Below, in pieces: positions 49,094-55,054 of a stretch of DNA of 55,054 nucleotides. Both the position numbers and the translations under genes were made by a program. The notes below the pieces were generated by a model. The model saw only the letters and a list, made by a program, of their open reading frames with translations, searched no databases and was not told the origin of the DNA. Positions within the stretch are counted from its first letter, which is position 1, and every line of letters begins with the position of its first letter. The stretch is from Caulochytrium protostelioides (taxonomy: Eukaryota; Chytridiomycota; Caulochytriomycetes; Caulochytriales; Caulochytriaceae). Location of the stretch: assembly GCA_003615045.1 (NCBI GenBank), contig ML014236.1, positions 1 through 55,054 on the forward strand, in the 5' to 3' direction.

Positions 49094-51025
49094 TTACAGG
49101 TCGGCCAACATCTGCTCGACGTCCTCCACCGTCAGGGAATCTCCCTGAATGGGCGCCGCCGCGGCCTGCTGGTGAGAGTGGGCATCGACCATCCTCGTCA
49201 ATGCATCATAATGGTCCTCGGGAAGAATGAGGCGCGGCACAATATACAGGTTCGCGTTGCGAGCCAGCATGTCCTCAAAGATGATGGGGACGTGCTCGTT
49301 CAGCAAGAGACGCGAGCCCATACCCAGCGCACCATTGCAGCGGATGCCCGGGTGCTCTTCGCCATGCGGCGGGTGGTGCGGCTTGCCATGGCCAGGCTTG
49401 CCGTGGCCAGGCTTGTGGTGGTGGTGCTTGCCGTGGCCAGGCTTGTGGTGGTGGTGCTTGCCGTGGCCAGGCTTGTGGTGGTGGTGCTTGCCGTGACCGG
49501 GTTTGTGATGGTGGTGCTTGCCCGCAGCGTCCACCTGCTTTGTCTCCGACTGCGTGTACGCGGCCGGCAGGCCGCTCTGCAGACCTTCACGGACCGTCGC
49601 CATCTGCTCGCGGATCTGCGAGATCAGCACGCCGTTGTAGTGCGAACTGAGCGAATCGTCAGGCCAGCCGTCCATGCGGCCCTTCGCCCGCAGTGCCGTG
49701 ATGTTAATTTGGTTGTCGGCCACGGTGTCCAGCGTCATCTGCTTGCCGTCTTTCGTGCCATCGTACAGCTCATCAGAGTACGCAAGGCGCGGCACGACAT
49801 GACCCATGATGATCTTGGCCAGCAGCTTACGGCCCTCCTCCGTGTGGGTCAGCCAGTGCAGGCGGCGGCGGCCAAGCGAGGTAAACGCATGGTTAGTCGG
49901 CACAAAAAGCGTGTATGCCTCGCACTCATCGAGGTAGTCACGGTTGAGAATGCTCGGGTGGTGTTTCTCCAGCAGGTCGAGATACTTCAGGAAGAGGTGG
50001 AAGATCTTGCCGTGCGACTTGCTGAGGACCTCAATCAGGTGACCCGCGCGCGGGGGAACCACAATGGGGCCGTCAATCGCATGCAGCACGCCGTTCGATG
50101 CGCCGACATCCGCATAGACGATTTGCGCAAAGTAGTTGAGGCAGATCTCGAGGCCCTTGGCTGCGGACGTGATGCGGATCTGCTGGGGCGCGTCGCCGAG
50201 CGAGTCCACCGTCAAGTTCGACGCAATCAGCGCATGACGACGGCCAAGACCCCACGGGTGGTCGTCACCGACGTCACTGAGCACGGCGGGGAGAGCCAGG
50301 TCATGGACCGAGGCCTGGCGCGGGTGCAGCCACGTCGGGGATGGCGGATAGGTGCGCGACTTCTCCGAGATGCGGCCCTTAATGACATGGTAGCGAAGGA
50401 TCGTTTCCAGCACGTGCGTCGGCGGAAGCTTCGGGTGGTCGTCGCCGTCGCCGTCGCGGTCGATCGTGCAGGTCGACAGGGCCTCAAAGCCGCGCGCGGC
50501 GTCCGATCCCCAAACCATGACCTCTGATGGGCACTTGTCGGGCGGCGGGTGGTGGCGCAGGAAGCGGCCGATGCGCACGAAAGCCTCGTTCGTGGGAGCA
50601 AGGAAGGTCCACTGCTCATCCTGGTCGTCCTTGGAGATGGCCTCCTTGAAGTTCGGGACGTAGGAGACGGTGTGGTTCAGGATGGCGAGCGACGACGAGT
50701 GACCCAGCACATCGTACAGCGTGTTGCCGCTGCGCTGCAGAGCAGGCGCTTCGTCCTGCACGAGCGGAACCAGACGAGGCGTGGCCAGGTTCGGCGCAGA
50801 CACGTGGAGCACGGACTGCGCGTTCGTGATGAGCGCCTTGTCCTTGCCCTTCCGGGCATCGGTGGTGCCCCAGAAGGTGTGCCACGCCTGCGTCCACGCA
50901 GGGCCGTCAATGAGCTCGAGGTGACTCAGGTAGTTGCGCGAAAACTGGAGGGGGTTGGCGTCCGCCAGCGATGCCGACGGCCACGCGAAGGTGGCCAGCG
51001 CGATCACGGCCAATGAGGCATGCAT
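49094..51025 (-). CDS. Secreted fasciclin (FAS1) domain protein with histidine-rich repeat insert
   Basis: 643 aa from the first in-frame ATG (51025). Residues 1-21 (M-H-A-S-L-A-V-I-A-L-A-T-F-A-W) form a signal peptide. Two FAS1 adhesion domains are visible: the first at about 95-325 (T-L-Y-D-V-L, W-T-F-L-A-P-T-N-E-A-F, Y-H-V-I-K-G, G-V-L-H-A-I-D-G-P-I) and the second at about 330-620 (L-I-E-V-L-S, Y-T-L-F-V-P-T-N-H-A-F, I-M-G-H-V-V-P). The second is split by a His-rich insert at about 501-553 made of four K-H-H-H-H-K-P-G-H-G units and shorter G-K-P-G-H-G pieces. No C-terminal hydrophobic GPI signal is seen. It is likely an extracellular or vacuolar adhesion-type protein. The insert could bind Zn, Cu or Ni; that is inference. 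A CATAAAAGG-like TATA element lies upstream near 51413. Confidence 0.88.
   Translation of the reverse strand: MHASLAVIALATFAWPSASLADANPLQFSRNYLSHLELIDGPAWTQAWHTFWGTTDARKGKDKALITNAQSVLHVSAPNLATPRLVPLVQDEAPALQRSGNTLYDVLGHSSSLAILNHTVSYVPNFKEAISKDDQDEQWTFLAPTNEAFVRIGRFLRHHPPPDKCPSEVMVWGSDAARGFEALSTCTIDRDGDGDDHPKLPPTHVLETILRYHVIKGRISEKSRTYPPSPTWLHPRQASVHDLALPAVLSDVGDDHPWGLGRRHALIASNLTVDSLGDAPQQIRITSAAKGLEICLNYFAQIVYADVGASNGVLHAIDGPIVVPPRAGHLIEVLSKSHGKIFHLFLKYLDLLEKHHPSILNRDYLDECEAYTLFVPTNHAFTSLGRRRLHWLTHTEEGRKLLAKIIMGHVVPRLAYSDELYDGTKDGKQMTLDTVADNQINITALRAKGRMDGWPDDSLSSHYNGVLISQIREQMATVREGLQSGLPAAYTQSETKQVDAAGKHHHHKPGHGKHHHHKPGHGKHHHHKPGHGKHHHHKPGHGKPGHGKPHHPPHGEEHPGIRCNGALGMGSRLLLNEHVPIIFEDMLARNANLYIVPRLILPEDHYDALTRMVDAHSHQQAAAAPIQGDSLTVEDVEQMLADL
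49377..49525. repeat. 30-bp coding tandem repeat (His-rich units)
   Basis: Four near-identical 30-bp units plus partial ones inside the fasciclin gene; all in frame. Confidence 0.9.
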
Positions 51026-51171
51026 GGTAGCGGCATGCACCAGGCGTACACTCCAAACAGGTGCGATTCGAGAAGAATAGAGAAGATCCGAGAAGATGGC
51101 GTGGAGCGATGCGAATGAAAGAAAATGATCGTCGTGGTGCCAAGCACCCAGTGATCAGTGAGGGAGACCAG

Positions 51172-51212
51172 CCTGATCGATCATACGATGGATCGATCGA
51201 TCTGATCGATCA
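51172..51212. repeat. GATC/ATCG-rich palindromic cluster
   Basis: Overlapping TGATCGATC words form several short inverted repeats within 40 bases upstream of the fasciclin gene. Confidence 0.6.
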
Positions 51213-51410
51213 GTGCGACACGTGTTCGAAAGAGAGAGAAAAAGTGGGACAGTGAGCGCTGAGATAGAGTAGATGTTCAGCATCGATGGTGGGAGACAGC
51301 TTCCTCGCCGGCAGCCAGGCTAGCGCTCGATCGAACGTGCGGAGCGCGCACGACGCGGACAGCGGCCATGGAGGTCTGCAGAGGCCACGTGGACTGGGCG
51401 ATGGATGGGC

Positions 51411-51420
51411 CCTTTTATGC
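51411..51420 (-). promoter_or_regulatory. TATA-like box of the fasciclin gene
   Basis: On the minus strand GCATAAAAGG lies about 390 bases before ATG 51025, in otherwise GC-rich DNA. Confidence 0.35.
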
Positions 51421-51544
51421 GTACATGGGCGCTGTCGCGCCAGGACGCGGGGCCGCTCGCGCATCCACGCGATCGATCGCGTGGCTCAGCCCCTCCTGAC
51501 CCAGCGTCATTTGCCATCATCGCAAGTGGGGGGGCGACGCCCGG

Positions 51545-51571
51545 TCATGATGATGATGATGATGATGATGG
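51545..51571. repeat. (ATG)n triplet microsatellite
   Basis: About nine ATG/GAT triplets, intergenic. Confidence 0.9.
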
Positions 51572-51632
51572 CCGCGCCGCGTCCGGATCGGGGCCGCGCG
51601 ACTCGCCGGGGTGAGGCTTCCCGGTTAAGCGG

Positions 51633-53381
51633 TCACGGGAACGCGCGGCACGCGGGCAGCGGCCGGAAGGCCGGCGGCGGGCCCGACGCCCGCAGCTCGG
51701 CGAGCGGCGTGTAGTCCTCGGCGAGCGGCGCGCGCAGGGCCGAGACCAGCACGAGGTGGGGCGTCCACGCCTCGGACGGGTCACCCGACGGCGGCGGCGA
51801 CGGCGGCGGCGGCGAGCGCGGCGGCGGCGAGGAGGATCCGACCGAGGACGGCGGCGGCGAGACCCCGTCGAAGGCGCGGGCAGCCCCCCACGGCGACGCC
51901 ATCCTTGTGACGACCGCGTCCACCGCGGGCGCGTCGCGCCCCTCGGGCGTCGGGCATGGACCCGGCGGCACGTCCTCGACGACCGCCACGACCGAGGCGG
52001 CGAGCGGCTTCGCCACCGGGGTGGCGATCGATGCCGTTTCCACAGGGTCGCGATCGAGCCGATCCAGCGCCTGAGGCGGCGGCGGCGTGGGGATGCCGCG
52101 GACGCCCGACGTACCGGCACCGGCACCGGCACCGGCACCGGCACCGGCACCGGCATCGCCAGGCGGCAGCATCACCGGACCACTCACCGACGGGTCGCCA
52201 CAGCCAGGCGCCGACGGACCAAGACGCTGGCGCTTCCGAGCCGGCCGTACGGCCGTCGACGGCGTCGACGTGACCCAGCGGGCATACGCCTGCGCTTCGG
52301 GGGGTCCGGTGTACGCGTCATCGATCCCGGGCCGAGGCGCCGCCGGAACCGATCCGAGCTGGAAGCGCGCCGGACCTCCGAGCAGGCGGTAGGCGGCCGC
52401 GACGCGCGCGACCGCCGCCGCGTCCGCCGCCGCAGCCGCCGCGGCGCGCGGGACCGCGGGAAACGGCGGCAACGACGGGCCCGCAGCGCCGCGCGTCCCG
52501 GCCGTGGCCACGGGCGCCCGCGCCGCGTCGAGGTCGAGGACCGGCGCGGCCACGCACTTCTGGCCACGCGACAGAAGGAGGAGCGGCGCGCCGGCGCCCA
52601 TCCCCAGCACCGCGGCCGTCAGGAGGCCGAAGCCGCCGGCGCCGGCGCCGGCACCGGCGCTGCCACTGGCGCCGGCGTGGAACCCGCGGTGTCCGAAGCC
52701 CGCGGGACCCGGCAGACGAACGGTGCCGGCACGCAGCTGCGCGCGGGCGGCGCCGTAGGCGCGCAGGCTGAGCAAAGCGCTCGGGCGGCCGTCATAGGCC
52801 GATCGCGAAGCGAACGTCGCCGCGGGGGGGCGCCACGACGGCGCTACGGAACGGCCGACCGCGCGGGTGGCCGCCTGCATGGCCGACCACGCCGTCGGCA
52901 TCGACGAGGCCGGGAACGGCGGCGCGGCGCGCGCGGCGACGGCGGCATGCCGGTACGCCCCCCAACCGGGGCGCGGGCCGGACGGGCCGGGTGCCAAGAC
53001 GCGGGTCAGCGCAGCCGCGGGGCGGTCGGACCGGATACTTGAATGCCACGGGCGCGCTGGCCGGGCGCGCGAGGCGCTGAGAACGGCGAGCACCCCATGT
53101 GCCACGCGGACCCAGAGGCGTCCCCCCGTCGGGGGCGCCGCGACGGCCGTCGCGGAGCGCGGATCCATGGGAACGGATCCGAGCCGGGGAGGAGCACCGA
53201 GGCCGGCGCGATGGCCACGGCGGGCCGCACCCGTCGCGAGAAAGCGCAGCAGGGGCAGCATGATGAGCGCCCGAGCGGCGAGCGGATCGGCAACGTCAGA
53301 GATGCCGCGAGAAACGAGCGGGAAGACAAATCGATCGAGGGCCGAAGAGGCCACGTGGCTGATGACGCTCGCGGCCGACAT
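51633..53381 (-). CDS. Unrecognised 582-aa protein, possibly mitochondrial
   Basis: I do not recognise this protein. The first in-frame ATG is 53381; ATG 53261 would begin M-L-P-L-L-R-F-L-A-T-G-A-A-R-R, which looks like a mitochondrial presequence. The first 260 residues are rich in Arg, Ala, Ser and aromatic residues with almost no acidic ones (W-G-A-Y-R-H, F-G-H-R-G-F-H-A-G), again like mitochondrial targeting DNA-encoded leaders. A Gly/Ala/Leu-rich hydrophobic segment follows (F-G-L-L-T-A-A-V-L-G-M-G-A-G), possibly one membrane span. The rest is Pro/Ala/Ser-rich with a Gly-Ala repeat (52112-52153 in DNA); two short ordered-looking pieces are Q-A-Y-A-R-W-V-T-S and H-L-V-L-V-S-A-L-R-A-P. A minus-strand CATAAAGA lies near 53525-53532 as possible TATA. 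The gene is plausible; function is unknown. Confidence 0.5.
   Translation of the reverse strand: MSAASVISHVASSALDRFVFPLVSRGISDVADPLAARALIMLPLLRFLATGAARRGHRAGLGAPPRLGSVPMDPRSATAVAAPPTGGRLWVRVAHGVLAVLSASRARPARPWHSSIRSDRPAAALTRVLAPGPSGPRPGWGAYRHAAVAARAAPPFPASSMPTAWSAMQAATRAVGRSVAPSWRPPAATFASRSAYDGRPSALLSLRAYGAARAQLRAGTVRLPGPAGFGHRGFHAGASGSAGAGAGAGGFGLLTAAVLGMGAGAPLLLLSRGQKCVAAPVLDLDAARAPVATAGTRGAAGPSLPPFPAVPRAAAAAAADAAAVARVAAAYRLLGGPARFQLGSVPAAPRPGIDDAYTGPPEAQAYARWVTSTPSTAVRPARKRQRLGPSAPGCGDPSVSGPVMLPPGDAGAGAGAGAGAGAGTSGVRGIPTPPPPQALDRLDRDPVETASIATPVAKPLAASVVAVVEDVPPGPCPTPEGRDAPAVDAVVTRMASPWGAARAFDGVSPPPSSVGSSSPPPRSPPPPSPPPSGDPSEAWTPHLVLVSALRAPLAEDYTPLAELRASGPPPAFRPLPACRAFP
52112..52153. repeat. 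(GGCACC)n hexanucleotide repeat, coding Gly-Ala
   Basis: Seven perfect units inside the 51633-53381 frame. Confidence 0.9.
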
Positions 53382-53845
53382 GCAAGCGTCGATCGTGACG
53401 ACGGACAGACAGTTGAAGCGATCGCTTGCGCCAAGGCGTCTGTTCCCCTCCGCAGCTATGTTCAAGCGCGCAGGAGCTTGCAGGATAGCAGGGTCGCCAC
53501 AGCAAGCTTGCGCTTGCTACCCTCTTTATGGGACCGTTGCGCCGAGTCCGCCCGCGCGCACCGCCCCCCGTTGACCCGGCCGGTGGGGCGGGGGCGCACG
53601 AGCCGCGGCCGTGGCATCGGACATCGGCATCGGAAGGCTCCGCAGGCCCTTCGTTCCGTCCGACTCACGTTCCCGCCGGTTGCTGGTCGCTGGTCCTACC
53701 CACCGCGCAAGCGGCTCCCGGTGGGCAATGCGTGGCACCCGGCAGGCTCGGCAGACAGCCTGCGGCGTCGACCGCAGCGCAGGCGAGAGGAAGGAGGGTG
53801 GGCTACGGCCGAGCGATGACGGCAACGCGCATGTTCTTTCATGAG
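53382..53845. other. Intergenic region upstream of the 53381 gene
   Basis: GC-rich, no recognised gene. A minus-strand TATA-like CATAAAGA lies near 53525-53532. Confidence 0.45.
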
Positions 53846-53986
53846 CAGTCAGGGCTCTCCCTTTGAGACGACCGAGCACGACCGCCCTGGTGCCCACCCA
53901 AGGGATCCCCCGCGGGGCCGTTCACACGAGGCTCTTCGCCGGATGGGCTTGCCGACCGCGGGCGGCCGTGGGGCTTGCCCCAGGAT
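53846..53986 (-). repeat. Fanzor-like 3' element next to copy B (left part)
   Basis: In minus orientation a GCAAGCCC-type segment (53940-53986, homologous to 54200-54246) is followed by GATCCCTTGGGTGGGCACC and GGTCGTCTCAAAGGGAGAGC (about 53855-53915). The same order occurs at 48484-48650. Confidence 0.6.
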
Positions 53987-54174
53987 CAGGATCAGGATCA
54001 GGATCAGGATCAGGATCAGGATCAGGATCAGGATCAGGATCAGGATCAGGATCAGGATCAGGATCAGGATCAGGATCAGGATCAGGATCAGGATCAGGAT
54101 CAGGATCAGGATCAGGATCAGGATCAGGATCAGGATCAGGATCAGGATCAGGATCAGGATCAGGATCAGGATCA
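53981..54174. repeat. (GGATCA)n hexanucleotide array, about 32 perfect copies
   Basis: A perfectly regular 6-bp array of about 194 bp. It reads through in all six frames as dipeptide repeats (Gly-Ser, Asp-Gln, Ile-Arg; Asp-Pro, Ile-Leu and others on the reverse), so the apparent long frames across it are artefacts. It sits inside the 3' region of a Fanzor-like relic. Confidence 0.97.
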
Positions 54175-54390
54175 CCCACGGCGGCAGTAACGCAGTAGTC
54201 GGATGAGCTTGCCGGCCACGGGCTGCAGCGAACTTGCCCGGGGATGCGGCACAGCGCCATCGGCCTGACTCGTGAGGCCAGGCAGCGTCGGATGCTCAAC
54301 GCGGCATCGAGATCGCGGTTCACCAACTTGCCGGGCTTGCTCCAGGATGCGGCACAGCGTTTGGCCGTCTGACCCATGAGGTCTGATCGT
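54175..54390 (-). pseudogene. Fanzor-like nuclease relic B, C-terminal end, partly duplicated
   Basis: The minus strand encodes G-K-L-V-N-R-D-L-D-A-A-L-S-I-R-R-C-L (catalytic-type Asp at 54314-54312) and then L-C-R-I-P-G-Q. This equals the RuvC-III motif region of relics A and C. Immediately upstream (54336-54388) part of the following segment is repeated (GGATGCGGCACAGCG occurs at about 54243 and 54349), so the region has been tandemly duplicated. No RuvC-I or RuvC-II motif remains in this copy. Leftwards the 3' segment runs into the hexanucleotide array. Confidence 0.65.
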
Positions 54391-54790
54391 GAGTCCTGAA
54401 GGACCTCCAAGGGGTGGTCTTCAACAAAGCGATCTGCAGGGCCGTGGCCGCAGAGCAGCCAAGGGCAGGCTCTCCGTTCCTTCATCTCGGGCGTACAAGG
54501 CGTGCGCTTCTGCACCGTCATTGTCGACACATTCCGCACGACCCAGACAGATGCAGAGACAAATCTGTCCCTGAAAAGAGTGCAAAGCCGGCGCACGAAA
54601 GCCGTGGCCACAGGTTGGCTGTGATATGGTGCCACCAACGGCCATTCTGTGAACCACGACCTCAACACCGCTCTGAACATCCACCGTTGCCGGGCCGCGC
54701 TCGTCAGGTCTTCGACGCTGTGCCACATTCCCGGGCAAACCATGGAGCAGCCCGTGGTCGTTCGAGCTAAACCCCGGGGCACTCGCTGGA
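54391..54790 (+). pseudogene. Fanzor-like nuclease relic C, C-terminal part, inverted relative to B
   Basis: Plus-strand frame 1 encodes R-F-C-T-V-I-V-D-T-F-R-T-T-Q (54508-54546), then G-W-L-stop-Y-G-A-T-N (TGA at 54622-54624 where relic A has TGG), then V-N-H-D-L-N-T-A-L-N-I-H-R-C (54649-54690) and L-C-H-I-P-G-Q. RuvC-II and RuvC-III motifs are in one frame, unlike in relic A, but the RuvC-II Glu is replaced by Thr and a stop lies between them. The RuvC-III Asp is kept. Spacing from the Glu position to the Asp is only about 43 residues. The N-terminal half was not found; relics B and C are head-to-head, so their missing N-terminal sides face each other. Confidence 0.65.
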
Positions 54791-55054
54791 CGGCCGCTGG
54801 AGCAAGGGCTTGTGGTGCGACGTCGGCCAGTGCTCACGGATATGACGCGGCGAGAAGACGTCGTCGTCGTTGAAGCTGACTGTCATCTTCACTCGGTGCA
54901 TAACAGCAAGTCGCTGTGCAGGAGCTGCTGCAACGTGCCCGAGACGTCTTGGTCAGTGAACCTGGCCAGCTCACAGCTACGATGCAAGCCACGCATGCAA
55001 TAGACCCTAGCTCCGCCCGGCCGGTCGTCACGCTCCCGTCACGTCCCACGTCAA
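54791..55054. other. Right end of window, nothing recognised
   Basis: No motif or repeat was seen. It may be further 3' flank of relic C. Confidence 0.4.

Larger units (their letters stand above)
51026..51632. other. Intergenic region upstream of the fasciclin gene
   Basis: Holds a GATC-rich palindromic stretch (51172-51212), a minus-strand TATA-like element (about 51411-51419) and an ATG triplet tract (51545-51571). No gene was recognised. Confidence 0.5.

Noticed and set aside
53841-54206. Ile-Arg, Gly-Ser and Asp-Gln repeat proteins across 53.85-54.2 kb
   Set aside because: They are simply translations of the GGATCA array, open in every frame.
53922-54782. 286-codon minus-strand frame as one intact protein
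   Set aside because: Its first half is antisense to Fanzor-like relic C, its middle is relic B and its end is the hexamer array; it is a chance fusion.

Overview
This 55 kb window looks like nuclear DNA of a GC-rich, intron-poor fungus. It encodes a vacuolar carboxypeptidase Y, a 7TM protein with an RGS domain, an SDE2-type splicing factor, a SNF5/SFH1 chromatin-remodelling subunit, a CAMKL kinase, an F-box/LRR protein and a SERCA calcium pump. Only two introns are evident (SNF5 and SERCA), both with good GT..AG borders. An early-diverging lineage such as a chytrid is my guess, from the SERCA pump, the very high GC and the Fanzor-like relics; the sequence does not prove it. No rRNA, tRNA or CRISPR array was recognised.

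Layout. Positions 1-3.3 kb are a graveyard of broken Ty3/gypsy retrotransposon pieces in less GC-rich DNA. From 3.4 to 20.7 kb lie a cysteine dioxygenase (+), a SNF1/KIN-like kinase (+), a pyruvate dehydrogenase kinase (-), a large protein with four tandem six-cysteine modules (+), and an unrecognised 596-aa disordered protein (-). From 23.2 to 34.6 kb four minus-strand genes follow: F-box/LRR protein, DUF1275 membrane protein, SNF5 and carboxypeptidase Y. From 36.7 to 45.5 kb come SDE2 (+), SERCA (+) and the 7TM-RGS protein (-). From 49.1 to 53.4 kb are a fasciclin-domain secreted protein with a histidine-rich repeat insert and an unrecognised, probably mitochondrial, protein (both -).

The most interesting material is in the spaces around 47.9-48.7 kb and 53.8-54.8 kb. 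These hold several decayed, mutually related copies of a gene whose conserved C-terminal motifs (V-D-E-F-R-T-T and N-R-D-L-x-A-A-x-N-I) match the RuvC-II and RuvC-III motifs of Fanzor, the eukaryotic TnpB-like RNA-guided nuclease family. A shared downstream element accompanies the copies and also occurs alone after the SERCA gene. One copy has been invaded by about 32 tandem copies of a hexanucleotide.

The genes do not form a pathway; they are ordinary independent eukaryotic genes separated by 0.1-2.5 kb. Intergenic spaces are rich in short tandem repeats (pentanucleotides, GC-only triplets, a 38.2 kb minisatellite). Many long open frames in these spaces are by-products of high GC and I do not call them genes. 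Start codons were set to the first in-frame ATG.
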